The notes beneath the pieces were generated by a model. It did not search any database. It saw only the letters and a list, made by a program, of their open reading frames with translations, and was not told the origin of the DNA. DNA of 64,000 nt, taken from NCBI GenBank assembly GCA_013407085.1, contig JACCGJ010020207.1:26970-90969 (forward strand), given 5' to 3'. Within the stretch, counting starts at the first letter, position 1, and the number at the start of each line of letters is the position of its first letter. Below are positions 34,108-45,682 of the stretch, piece after piece. This DNA is from Atriophallophorus winterbourni (Eukaryota > Platyhelminthes > Trematoda > Plagiorchiida > Microphallidae). Position numbers and translations under genes: made by a program.

Positions 34108-36825
34108 ACTCCAAGATTCAAGATTTATGGTTAAAAAATCAAATTGCTCTACAGTACCATAGGATATACGTATAAAAAATTAAAAAAAATCGTTACTTGT
34201 ATGATGTTATCCATGTTCTTCAAAGGTGAAGCAACAATAATCCCCAATGGCGACACAGACTGAGGGATGAGAATCTTTGGATGGACGGTAGTTCCGTGCG
34301 TTAAAAAATATAGACATCAATAGGTAGGGACCAATGCAGTAGTTCTCAACATAAGGTTTAGTAACCTTTGTTTAAAGATGTGCTCGTTCGCTGAGGTAAC
34401 AATATCTGTCGGCAAGCTATTCCACAAGAAGCATACACGAACAGCGAAGAAGTGACGACGACAATTCAATCGTTAGATGGAATTCGAAGGGTCAACGGGT
34501 GGCTGCGTGTGAGGACAACGGAACCAAACTTGAAGAGGTGATCAGAGGGTGGGATTTCGCGTAGATGATTCGATATGTCAGAGTGAGTTCGTGTAGGATA
34601 CGTCTGCGCTCGATGGTGCACAGTCCAAGTCTGGTCCGTCGCTGCTTAAAGGTTAAATTATTCAATCCGGTAACCATTTTGGTTGCCTTGTGATAAATTC
34701 GTTCGAGGAGCGAGATGTTTTTTCCATCCATGGCGTCCAAGCTTGTACAGCGTAGTCAACGACAGGATCTGTGTAAGTGTTTAGTATTTTCGCGAGTGAA
34801 TGTGGTGAGAAACGTCCGAAAATGCTTTTCAGTAAACCGAGCAAGCTGCACGCACGCTTGTAGACTGCTTCGCACTGTAGGCTGTTCTTCAAAGTGACAG
34901 ACACCCAGATTCCGAGATCTCTTTGTGATGTACTCCATTCAAGCGGGTGGCTGCCAATTGTATAGGTAAAGAGAAAGGTTTTTCCGACTCGCAACATTTT
35001 GCACTTGCGGAAATTAAACGGCAGTTTGTTTTCGATTGACCACTGGTGCAGCTTATTCAAATCTCCTTGCAGAACTTGACAGTCCTCGATAGAGTTGACC
35101 TTCGTCCAGATTTTTACATCGTCTGCGAATAAAACAAGCTTACATACTAGTAAGTTCGGTAGATCGTTTATAAATATGAGAAACAGTGTCGGACTGAGAA
35201 CCGAACCCTGAGGGACTCCGCTTGTGGCTTCAATTGTTCGAGAAGTTTCACCGTCTATTCTGACTTTTACTTTGCGTCCTGACAGGTAATTTGTGAACCA
35301 TGTTAGTAAGTTTCCGATACCGCCAATATTCTGCAGCTTCTGAAGCAGTAAGGAGTGATCACTCTGTGGAATGCTTATATATATCTAACTAACCGGCATG
35401 GACAGAACCCCCTCCGTCTAGTGCTTGCGTCCAGTCATTTAGAGTCGTGAGCAAGTTAGACAGGCATGAATATGTTTTCCTAAATACGTGTTGTGTGAAA
35501 GTTATTAGCTGATGGTTCTCGAGATGTTCAACAAGTCGTTCACGCACCAGGCGTTCCAAAATTTTAGAAACCGGTGAAAGATGCGTCACGGGGCGGTAAT
35601 TTGCAGGATCAGAACGACTGCCCCCTTTGTAGATTGGTGTGATAACGCCGGTTTTCCATTAAGTTGGTACGGTCCCCGTATTCAATGGGTGCCTGAATAG
35701 ACCACAAAGCTCCAGCTCGCATGACTTCAGAACAGCAGGTGTTATTCCATCATTTCCTGGTGATTTGCGAACGTTCAGCCCGCGTAAATGCATTCGCACA
35801 ACCGCAGGATTTACCTCGATGTTACTAAGGCATTCGACCTGTAGTGGGCGCGGCAAAGACGTCAGCGTTGACAATTTTTTTGGACAAAATACTTGCGTAT
35901 AAAATGATATTAGGGCATCAGCTGTATCCTTGACATTATCAGTCAGTCCGTTCTCTGCCTGGATAGGAAATACACGTGGTTTAACCTTGGTCGCGGTGTT
36001 TACGATGGTGTGCAGCAACTTAGGATGACGTTCCATCTGGCCGATCAGATTCCAATGGTGATATTGTTGTCTTCTCGGATTAAGGACGTCACCTTTTTAC
36101 GAAAACTACGAAAGTGTTCCCAAGATGCGTCTGTTCGTTTCATTTTGTGTGCAGCCCATGCGGAATTTCGCATGGCTATCCACTTCCGAGTGCGGCTTCG
36201 GAGTTTGAAGCAATATGTTCTTGATTTCCTTTTGAGAACACAGGTAGAATTTTCGTTTAATTTTGTACCGATATAACTTAACAGACTAGAACAATGAGTA
36301 TCTGCATTCGTAAGATCGAGATGTTTTTCATCCATAATCGTAATGGCACCGCGAAGGCCGAAGTAATTGACTCTCCTGATGAACTTATCGTCGCCCGACG
36401 CCCTTCTGGCGTTGCACACGAATTCGAATGACAACACCAGATGGTCACTTACCCCCAAAGGACTATGATACTGCACTGAATCTACTGCTGTTGCTTCGGA
36501 GGTTAATACCAGATCTAGAATTGATGATTCATTAAGGCCCCTTTGTCGAGTGAATGAATGGACATGGTTTTATAGGGGAGTGAAAGTGATTATCTCACGG
36601 AATTTGTACTCAAGGGATTGTTGAGTATGAACACTTTGGTGTAGAGATGTGGAAGGTTAAAATCACCCATTATTAACAATTGGCATCCTCTACGGTTTCC
36701 AGCGTTGCGCATCATTTGTAACAACCTTTCATTGTGGGCATCGGAAGAGTTGGGCGAGCGGTAGATCACATCAAGTATGCAGTTCTCTCCAGTTTCGAAG
36801 CGAAGGCCACACCACATGGTGTGAA
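34108..36825 (-). mobile_element. CR1-type LINE copy 3, 5'-truncated
   Basis: Same subfamily as copy 1 and highly similar to it. The 3' tail is 'caagattcaag' (34,112-34,122). The 5' end is cut within the APE domain at about 36,825, where it abuts CR1 copy 4 head to head. The flanks differ from copy 1, so the two insertions are independent. Confidence 0.87.
34400..36825 (-). pseudogene. CR1 copy 3 ORF2, multiple frame breaks
   Basis: The APE C-terminal half ('GENCILDVIYRSPNSS', 'GDFNLP') lies at 36,825-36,590, then 'GVSDHLVLSF' from 36,470. The one-base loss after Arg-Glu-Asp seen in copy 1 is also here (about 36,075). The reverse transcriptase frames 36,036-35,659 and 35,589-35,389 carry 'RKSPGNDGITP' and 'TQHVFRKTYSCLSNLLTTL'. 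The catalytic FADD box is intact near 35,117-35,130, unlike copy 1. The A-run frame break near 34,730 is also shared with copy 1. Confidence 0.85.
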
Positions 36826-38020
36826 GTTTGGCTTGGAGAAACCATCGCCGGTTAACCACCGATGCCACATGGGAGACCTTTCGAAATCTTAGAAACCAGG
36901 TCATTAAACTTATTGCTGAAGACAAAATATAGTATCAAGCTGACATAATGTCTAAAATGAAACGGAATCCAAAGCTTCTTTACCAGATTGTGAACAAGCA
37001 GTTTTCAGTGAAACCAGGAGTTGCGGCCTTACGGACGCCCTGTGGAATGACCACCAATACAGCTGACACCGCGGATATTCTAGTGAATTATTATGCTCCA
37101 GTATTTTGTCCAAAGGAAAGCGTGGATACACAACTGGATCCAGAAACAACGCATCCAATATCGTTGGACACAATAACCATTAGCAAATAAGAGTTGCTGC
37201 GAACTCTACTGTCGTTGAATACCATAAAATCAATTGGTTAGGATAACATTACCCTCAGTATACACAGTCATTGTTTACAATTTCTATGCAGAGCTCTGAC
37301 TCAGTTATTCTGCTAATCGCCATCCTAAAGTTTCATAATGACGGAATGGATATACGATATAATCTCCCTGATTTTCAAAGGCGCGTTCAGCGCCCGCAAA
37401 TTACTGGCCGGTTACCATGTTGTGTGCCGTATCCAAGGTGCTCGAAAGGATAGTGGCGAACAAATTCAACAAATTACTTGAAGAGAATAAGCTATTTTCG
37501 TGAGCGCTACATGGTTTTAGAAAGGGATGCTGCTGCCTTACCAACCTCCCCCTTAACCTTGAAGATTGGACTCGACCAGTAGATGTTGGGGAAAACATCC
37601 ATGTATCTTACGTCGATATGTCGAAGCATTGACCGTGTAAACCACATTATTCTCTTACAGAAGCTGGAACCTTGTGGTATCACTGGCAGACTATTAGCCT
37701 GGTTACAAGATTACCTGGCTGATCGGCTTGTTCAACTATCTGTGGACGGTGCTCTATCGCAGTCGCTAGCCGTGACAAGTGAAGTGCCTCAGGGATCCGT
37801 CTTCGGATCAATCAAATGACATACCGGCACTCATCAAATGTAAGATCGTACTGTTGGCGATATAAAAGTGTGGCCGAGGATAAATAAGCCGAAAGACTGC
37901 GAACTGCTTCAGAAGGATATGGACAAGCTCCATGTTTGGTCCCTAAAATATAGCCTATTTTTCAATTTTCAAAAGTGTCATATGTTAAACGTTGTTGTCA
38001 TCAGTGATACTTAAAATATT
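36826..38020 (+). pseudogene. CR1 copy 4 ORF2 fragment, heavily decayed
   Basis: Begins inside ORF2 ('TWETFRNLRNQVIKLIAEDK', then a stop, then 'MSKMKRNPKLLYQIVNKQFSVKPGV'). It continues through 'ILVNYYAPVFCPKE', 'NHIILLQKLEPCGITGRLLAWLQDYLADR' and 'SEVPQGSVFGS' near 37,590-37,810. There are many stops and shifts. It ends near 38,020 with no recognisable 3' tail. It differs in sequence from copies 1-3. Confidence 0.78.
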
Positions 38021-38149
38021 TCAGCAACTTCTTCGTGACAATATGAGTAATCAGATTTCACGGGTGGCCCATGTCTACCAGATAGGCTTCGATTGAACTA
38101 CTGATATTTCTAAGAAAACGTTCATTTAACCAACTTAGGTAATGCTCAG

Positions 38150-39560
38150 ACATCCGCTTTAATCGAACGGCTAATGTATTCCGTGCCACAGGAGCCGGTG
38201 GATTGATAATAGATTTGTTGTTGAATTTTATTTGCACTTCTTATACACCTAGCAAACTTTGTACCTGTTAAATTTATTTCGCCAACGCGCTTCAAAGCAA
38301 ATTCAATATTGTACATTAATGAGATAGTAATTTTCATGAACGTATATTTGCTATGCCATAGTGATTGTGGAGTTGCGTTTTGTCATCATGAAATCTTTGA
38401 ATATCTAATCTTAAACTAATGCATTATTTTTTATTTTACCATCAAGCACTTTAATTAAGGTACATGTTGAAGCATTCTATCGATAAAAATTAGCAATAAT
38501 TGAACCAAGTCCTAAAGAAATAGAAATATTCAAATCAATATTAACGTGTTAAGTGCTATATTTGATATTTCATTAACGGAATAAAGTTATCCTACGCGAC
38601 TAATCAATTTGATACATTGAATATATAAATACCAATAATGAAAAACAATAAGAATGTTTTTACAGATTGTATTGCTGTTGACAGAAATATTCCGGTTTTC
38701 ACAGAACAAAGATGTTTTTTCGAAAGCAATCATTTTGACTGATCATCATCATTATTTTCAGAGTCAACATCTTCACCTGAACAGAATTAAAAACAAAATT
38801 TTCAATTTAGCAAAACTTCATATTATTTTAAGTTTATTCTGTGCTGTTAGAATCTTTCAAGAGACACGTTTTATTCACAGATAGAAGCGATTCCGCTCTT
38901 GATAATTTTAAAGTTCCGGAGTACACTTCTGTTATATAATGTGATGTATCTAATTGCATTAACATATAATACCTTGGAACTCTATGCCCCCACATATCAT
39001 TTGTCCATCAAGACTGAACGTTTCCAGGGCGGAACTTGACAAATATATGCTGACAAAATCCTACCTCGCACCTGAATACACATGCCGACTTTCCATATTT
39101 ATAAAACATTTGTGTTGTTTTCATGCATTCCTTATATTTTTAATCTATGGTTACTGTAAAGTATTGGCTTTTTGAAACATTAAAACTTTAAATTACATAA
39201 TCTTTGAGGTCACGGATAAAAAACTTCTCATGGCGGAGCAAAATTAGATAAAGTAAGAATTGGAAGGATGGTGGTAAATAGTGAAGTCCGTCAGACGGAA
39301 ACCTAATTACAGAGGTTGCTGCAAATTTTCCTGTTGCTATACTATATTTTAGGGAAAATAAATTTGTAATACATGTTGGACAACTATTTTGGGTTATTCT
39401 GATTTTTTGTGGAATATTAATGAACAACAATCGCATGACGATACATGCGCTTCAGACATACATCTGGGAAGCAGTCTTTCCACCAATGCTAACATCGATT
39501 GGAATTATTTAGCTCTGTATCACAATTTGATTGTTAACAGGTGACCTATTTTTAGGCGGT
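38150..39560 (+). repeat. Diverged copy of long repeat R with a CR1 3'UTR scrap
   Basis: Aligns block by block with 23.2-24.7 kb. At 39,040-39,200 it contains a CR1 3'UTR-like scrap ('aatctatggttactgtaaag', 'acattaaaactttaaattac') not present at the equivalent place in the other copy. No gene seen. Confidence 0.5.
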
Positions 39561-39964
39561 AAAGGCATGGTCAAGTATTCTCCATCTTGAATATGAGCGT
39601 CACACAGTGTCTTCAAATAAGCTTTTAAGATCCAGTTTTGTCAAATTGAATGGACAATTATTAGTTGGTCTTCGTATTGCGATTGCTGTCAGTACATGGG
39701 CGGACTTTCCTATCTTAACTCTGCGTAGAGGAGACCTTTTAAAATACGAGCTATTTTCAATGTACACGGAGTGCCTAGGCATCGAAGTCGCAGTAACATG
39801 AACATGTTTATGGAGTATCATTGGAACACACTAATGCTTTCGTTAATTTGCTCAACCATGATATTATAAGATGTGACAAATGCGCTTTGTCCGAAAACGA
39901 TTTAGCCTTCGGTAGTGCATCACGTGGATACTCCACGTTTCACTTCTATGTAGTAAAGTATTGA
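39561..39964. other. Unassigned
   Basis: A short frame at 39,607-39,801 shows no family signature. Nothing else seen. Confidence 0.4.
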
Positions 39965-40240
39965 GTTTGCACGTGCTCTACATCATAATTCAAAAGGTAA
40001 AACTGGACAATATAACAGCTACTATTGAAGCACTGCTTCAATAATAATTATCAAGGGATAGAAAGTCTTCTGACTAGCAACTTTTATCTTGTATATCAAA
40101 ACGAATGCCACCACATATAGTTCGTACCGATCTATTTCTCTAATTGATCAAAATTTAACATTTTCATTAATTTCGTATAGTCGTTAAAATGCGGAAGTAC
40201 CAAATATTGCTTGTTTTGTATATATAAACGTGTATGGACA
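39965..40240 (+). repeat. Duplicated block, partner at 47,772-48,230
   Basis: 'gctctacatcataattcaaaa' through 'gcggaagtaccaaatattgcttg' recurs at 47,772-48,230, where extra sequence is present between the shared parts. Non-coding. Confidence 0.7.
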
Positions 40241-40449
40241 CATGTGAATAAACAGGATGGTCGTAGCAACCTGCAACTGATGCCCAACAACCGAGTTCTT
40301 ACCATCGCTGCAAGCGCTTCGGGAGAAATATTTCAACCCAAAACGGACTGATTAGACATTTAAAAAGCTGTAGAAAATGAAACTTCATGCAACTGTGATG
40401 TACATCAATGGGCGACATCGACCGACCGGGGCCAACAACAACTAGATTG

Positions 40450-40720
40450 AAATGATATCTATTGGTTCAAGTACCAAAAGAAAGATCTGCGCTGATTATT
40501 CGAGATTGAAAGCCGAAAGCAATTTCGATTGGGTTTAATGGAAGTTGATTTTTCCCCAGCTTACTATTTTCTATATATTTTTCAAGTAGTTCAGTATCGA
40601 CTTTCGAGTATACATATTCTGAAGCTTTGAAAGTGACCGCTGATGTATTAGCAGAATTTATTGTCGGTGTTTTTGCGCCAAAATCCACCAAGCCGGTTCA
40701 GGAATCAATCATTTAACTGA
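40450..40720 (+). repeat. Duplicated block, partner at 51,530-51,802
   Basis: 'aaagaaagatctgcgctgatta' through 'aggaatcaatcatttaactga' matches 51,530-51,802 with scattered substitutions. Non-coding. Confidence 0.72.
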
Positions 40721-40759
40721 ACGGACCAGCGTTGGGTGTTAGCGCAGCACTTGGGAAAA

Positions 40760-41060
40760 TTAATTGCAAATACGAGATAACTCCAATTCTGCTCAAAACC
40801 TGAATTGTTTGTAAATCGCCGAAAGCATTTGTAGCACCTAAAGACTTGAAACTGGAACAAATAACACCCATTCCGTTCCGATGTCAAAATTACAGGCCGC
40901 GGACATTTCTCTCTATGGTGTCAATCGTGTTTGAGCCAATAGTAACTACAGGAGAATGGCATTATCTAGAATGTTACTGCCTTTTGTCAGTTTCCCAACA
41001 CGAATTTCACATGGTAACCACATAATAAACTGCTTTTGAATATGCAAATTCTAAGTTCAC
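40760..41060 (+). pseudogene. Decayed CR1-like reverse transcriptase fragment
   Basis: Weak but ordered similarity to the 'ITPI(Y/F)K..RSD..NYRP(I/V)(T/S)L' block of CR1 reverse transcriptase: 'EQITPIPFRCQNYRPRTFLSMV' type reading, followed by a decayed 'QHGF' region. Homologous copies lie at 41,900-42,200 and 49,590-49,880. No frame remains open. Confidence 0.5.
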
Positions 41061-41274
41061 GCAGACCCATCGTGATCATGTTTTGCCACCTATATTAGCT
41101 CGCCAACAGATTACTGGAGTGAGTGCACAGTGACTGGCTGTCTGGATTTGCGGTAGGTTGTCGAAGGGTCTAAAACGTTATATAATTAAACATGCTGACT
41201 TACTTTGATCTCCATCTTCGGACAGAACTGTAGAGGTAAAATAAATAAAATATCGGAATAAACGCTATATAAAT

Positions 41275-41460
41275 GTGTATGGACACATGTGATTAAACAG
41301 GTTGGTCATACCAAACTAAACCAACAGGGGCATACAACCGCAACTTGTTTATCATTCTTTCACTGTCTCAAGTGCTTGCTTATCCTGAACCGACTATCCT
41401 AACCTGCTGAGCGCTCGCAGCTCGAAACCGGTCGTGTGTGATGAAGAGGCTTTTAAATGA
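41275..41460 (+). repeat. Retrozyme-like monomer, degenerate core
   Basis: 'aacaggttggtcataccaaac', 'ggggcatacaaccgcaacttg', 'cactgtctcaagtgcttgc'. The ribozyme block has CTGCTGA (41,404-41,410) in place of CTGATGA, GAAAC and GGTC. One core base is changed. Confidence 0.65.
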
Positions 41461-41479
41461 GCGCTAATTTTAAAAAGGT

Positions 41480-41720
41480 GTCTGATTGGGTGCGACGACC
41501 TATGTATTATTCCGTATGCTAGGATTAGGTCAACGTTAATACGCATGAACTCGAGAGTGCACAAAATCAAATTCTAGTCAGCCACCGCTCAACGCGTAGG
41601 TTGTTCAAACCAGAAACCATTTGTTTGCTTAATGATAAATCCTTTCGAGCAGCGAAATGTTCTTTTCCAAACTAGGTGTTAGCTTGTGCTGTTTAGTCCA
41701 CAATTATACAAACTAGCCTG
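41480..41720 (-). pseudogene. CR1 ORF2 C-terminal scrap
   Basis: Nucleotide similarity to the CR1 copy 1 and 3 C-terminal region: 'gtgcacaa..caa.tctagtcag', 'accatttgtttgcttaatgataaat.c.ttcgagcagcgaaatgtt'. The duplicate is at 49,160-49,390, with a third weaker copy at 50,330-50,460. Confidence 0.6.
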
Positions 41721-41899
41721 TAGGTGTCACGATGAAACGCATTTTAAAAATTAAATGTGTAACTTTGTTAATTATTTTAGCGAATGCCGTTTATGAGCAA
41801 CGCAATTACAGATCTTCAATCACAATTTTCTCAGATGAATAAATAATTTCAAATTATTGAGCAAAATTGTGTCACGAAATTTTTTAAATACAAACTATG

Positions 41900-42200
41900 C
41901 ATAGATTTAAATGCAATTTAGGTTTGTAAATCGCGTAACGCAGCTGTAGCACCCAAAGACATGAATCTGGGACAAATAACACCAATTTACAGAGAGATTT
42001 CCGTGCGGATGTCAAACATTACAGGCCGCCGACATTTCTCTTTTCGGTATCGAACGCGTTTGAGCAAATAATAGCTGCCTGAGAATCGCAATATTCAGAA
42101 TATTACGCCGTTTTGTCAGTTGCCCAACACGGATTTCGCAGAAATTCTTTGCACGACTGGTAACCATCAAAGAAACTGCCTTTAAATATGCAAATCCTAA
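41900..42200 (+). pseudogene. Decayed CR1-like reverse transcriptase fragment
   Basis: Second of three copies of the fragment at 40,760: 'LGQITPIYREISVRMSNITG', then 'FSFRY' (the FSV/VSK position) and 'CQLPNTDF' (the QHGF position). Frames are interrupted. Confidence 0.5.
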
Positions 42201-42479
42201 GTTCATGCAGCCGATCGTGATCATGTCTTTTGCCATCTATCCAAGCTCGCCAACCGATTACTGGAGTACACAGTGAAAAAAGGTAATAGCTGTCTGGATT
42301 TGCAATAGTTTGAAAAATGGTTTAAAACGTTATATAATTAAACGTGCTGACTAACGTGGAGAATTTTCATCAGTTTCTTGTGTTTGCTGGTTATCATCAT
42401 CATATTCTCGAGGTTGTTGGGATCGAACTGTAGAGGATAAAATAATTTTTTTGAATAAACGCTATATAAGTGTATATGG

Positions 42480-42665
42480 ACAAATGTGATTAATCAATTT
42501 GGTGGTACCAACCTAAACCAACATTGGCATACAACCGCAACTTGTTAATCATTCTTCCACTGTTCCAAGTGCTTGCTAACCCTGATCCGACTGTCCTAAC
42601 TTAATGAGGGCTAACAACGCGAAACCGGTCGCAGGGTGTGTGATGAAAAGACTTGTAAATGAGCA
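42480..42665 (+). repeat. Retrozyme-like monomer, degenerate core
   Basis: 'ggtggtaccaacctaaacc', 'cactgttccaagtgcttgc', then TTAATGA in place of CTGATGA, GAAAC and GGTC. Duplicate of 50,115-50,320. Confidence 0.6.
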
Positions 42666-42959
42666 CTAATTTTAAAAAGGTGTCCGCATTGGCGGATCAC
42701 GTTTTAGATACGGGCCACAGCGTAGATATAGACAATGTGGCAATATTGATACGTGGTATTAAACCGTATAACGAACACCTACATGCGGAGGCGGTCGAAA
42801 TTGCCAATGCAGGTCGACTGGCGGTCAATAAGGTGGATGGGGCAGAAATCTTCACAATCTGGCGCTCGGCACTGATGAGAAAGTAAATAGTTTTTCTTCA
42901 CTGATTACCTACTACTTAAATACATTTTTGTTTCTCTTCAAAATAGCCTTAGCTACACG

Positions 42960-43950
42960 AGGTTCTACATGTATACCAACTGTTATATAGTGTTCGTACA
43001 ACGAACCACGATGTTCAGACACGGAATCACAAAGTGATTCGTGGTCAAGCACTCGAGGCGCTTATGGATGACCAAAGTAATGTGTTGCTCACATCCCCAT
43101 CCCTTACACACCACTACCGGTTACAGGCTGTTTGCTATTGTCAGGTGGGTTCAGTAAGATCAGGTTCAGCGAGCCTTGAAACAGTGTATTGAAGGTAAAC
43201 AATGCAAACATAGCAAAAAGACTGACACCGGTAGTGGTGTGAAAGGGATGGGGATGTGAGCAACATATTGCTTTGATCATCCATAAGCGCCTCGAGTGCT
43301 TGACCAAGAATCACTTTGTGATTCCGTGTCTGAACATCGTGGTTCGTTGTACGAACCCTATATAACAGTTAGCATACAAGTATAACCTTGTTCACCTTTA
43401 ATCCACTCTTTCAAGGTTCACTGAACCTGATCTGATGTGAGCGACACATTACTTTATTCATCCATAAGCGCCTCGAGTGCTTGACCGAAAATCACTTTGT
43501 GATTCCGTGTCTGGACATCGTGGTTCGTTGTACGAACCCTATAAAACAGATAACATACAAGTATGACCTTGTTTACCTTTAATCCACTGTTTCAAGTCTC
43601 ACTGAACCTGATCTTACTGTATCCACCTGACGATGGCAAACAGCCTGACACCGGTAGTGGTTTGTAAGGGATGGGGATGTGAGCAACACATTACTTTGAT
43701 CACCCATGAGCGACTGGAGTGCTTGACCAAGAATCACTTTGTGATTTCGTGTCTGATCATCGTGGTTTGTTGTACGACCCCTATATAACAGTTGAGATGC
43801 AAGTATAACCTTGTTTACCTTTGATCCACTGTTTCAAGGCTTACTGAACCTGATCTTACTATCTCCACATGACGATGGCACACAGCCCGAAACCGGTAGT
43901 GGTGTGTAAGGGATGGGGATTTGAGCAACACATTACTTTAGCCTTGGCTA
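42960..43950 (+). repeat. 242 bp hammerhead-repeat array 1
   Basis: One unit in reverse orientation (about 42,960-43,230), followed by direct units. The palindrome anchor GGTTCGTTGTACGAACC (or a variant) occurs at 43,341, 43,522 and 43,763; the last spacing is 241 bp, and the first is short because about 60 bp are deleted. The ribozyme anchor 'accggtagtgg' occurs near 43,227, 43,645 and 43,885. No unit has a complete hammerhead core (GACAC for GAAAC, or ATGACGA for CTGACGA). Confidence 0.85.
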
Positions 43951-44183
43951 CTTTACTTACGTACTTTTACGTATCTGGGCAACTGTGTCAACTGATCTTG
44001 ACCGTGTTCACTTGCATCAGATTGATTTGGATACACACTGTGAGAAAATGCACCCCTGATCCCGGTGATTCTCACAAGAAGTCACACACTGTAGGCGTAC
44101 TATAGGCTGTTAATCGGTTAGGTCAAATAAGTGGTGGTGGGTTGACTACTACTTGATCATGTTCCCTGTATTGAGTATCACCC

Positions 44184-44226
44184 TTGGTCTGACGAAGATT
44201 CTGTGTCAGAAGTGAAACGTTACCCA
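44184..44226 (+). ncRNA. PLE-B terminal hammerhead motif
   Basis: Stem I TTGGT/ACCCA (4 of 5 pair), core CTGACGA (44,189-44,195), stem-loop TTCTG-TGT-CAGAA with a small internal loop next to the core, GAAAC (44,214-44,218), and triplet GTT. Stem II does not abut the core directly, which is unusual. Minimal helix III. Confidence 0.55.
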
Positions 44227-45238
44227 GAAACTACTCTAACTGATTGCGCTCAAATTTCTTTGCATTATGAATAAAGGATCGGTCTCAAACATATTCCAAT
44301 CGATTAATGTCACTGACCAAAATAATTTATTTGACTAATAAATTAATCCAATGGCTGTTTATTATGAAGAAAAATGGTATGATTTTGAGTGATTAATTCG
44401 ATTTTGTGTGATGTGTGATCGCCTAAAATTTTGGTATTTTATTCACATATCATTTTTTATTCACAATTTTATAATAATATTGTACCAATGCGATCACACA
44501 TGATCGGCTCCCAATCAAACTTGTAAAACGTATATCAGAATCATTATGTCCATGCAACTATTAAGTTTTATGTGATTATTATAATGTTTTTTATCATCGA
44601 TACTAATTGAATGAATAAATATACCCTTAATTCTGCGGCACCTTTTATTTGAGAACACAAAGCATCACTCGACATTTGTTCGACATTAAAATATTTATGT
44701 GCATGTAATAACACTAGTGGCAATGAAAACATTTATTGGGTTTCTCGCACTAATATTTTAGATTTCCTATCACCTTGAATGAATAAATAGATACAGTGTA
44801 CCTTATTCATTTCGCATTGAAATATACAAAAAACATTAATTTGCACTTACCACTCCTTCCTATAAGTGTACAATATGCAATGTTATTGTGAAACAATTTT
44901 TCTGTATCATTATAGATATATATCTGTAGTCTTGGATAAACAGAATTAATTTTCCGTTGTGGGTTTCATTTATACTACTTATATGTATACGTTTTATTTA
45001 TATATACACCTGTTTTTACATATTTGCTGTTTATGAAATAAATGATTTGAATCGTAGAATGATTGTAATCAATATGTGTTGTATTTATTGCAGGTTCCTA
45101 CTTATAGCCTAAGGCTTAACCAACGCAAAACTGTCATCATAAGATAAAACGGTGGCCAGGATTACAAGCATATATGATAATCGTAATAATCGTGAATTTT
45201 GATTAATTACGATTTTACATTTTAGATGTTAATAATAT

Positions 45239-45333
45239 GCATATACCTCATAACTCCATCCTATGGTTATTGTTAAGCTAAATGCTTTTTAGACCATTAC
45301 AACTTTGAATCACTTTGAATCACTTTGAATCAG
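45239..45333 (+). mobile_element. CR1 3' end insertion in R copy 1
   Basis: About 95 bp containing 'ccatcctatggttattgttaag', 'tttttagaccatta' and a threefold AATCACTTTG-type tail. R copy 2 has the empty site at about 56,603-56,610. Hence the insertion came after the duplication, or was lost from copy 2. Confidence 0.8.
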
Positions 45334-45682
45334 ATTTTACCACAAAGTAGTTTTTACTTTTCGACAAAAGCAACAACGTTATAAATTATGCTTTCATATT
45401 TCATAATTTTGTCGATTAATTAATGTAAAATATGCACATAGCAATATAAATGTATACATATTAAAATACGTTATATTTGGTATAACATCAAAATCTCATG
45501 AAATGAATCATAATTTGTCCAATTCTGCATGGATTGTGAATAAATTGATCAATACAAATGGAATTCGAAGTAGCGTTCTTTCGAATACATACAAGAGCTT
45601 TTACTTTTTAAACTCAAATATTAAGCATTAAGTTAAAAGTTTCCAAGATGAGAATTGTGCAAATTGTTGGAATATTACTCAC

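Larger units (their letters stand above)
42672..44303 (+). mobile_element. PLE-B copy 1, 5' part deleted
   Basis: GIY-YIG C-terminal end (42,684-42,886: 'SALADHVLDTGHSVDIDNVAIL', 'VNKVDGAEIFTIWRSALMRK'), then the inverted and direct 242 bp repeats (42,960-43,950), then the terminal arm with a hammerhead motif, and the 40-base tail ending at 44,303. It is followed by TTAATGTCACTGA (44,304-44,316), the same 13 bases that form the TSD of copy 2, so both copies descend from one insertion. Its left arm is missing because of a deletion joined at about 42,672. Confidence 0.82.

Noticed and set aside
40262..40310. 'ggatggtcgtagcaacctgcaactgatgcccaacaacc' region (read in part) as another hammerhead
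   Set aside because: Only the start of the monomer and a partial CTGATG are present; there is no GAAAC or stem I.
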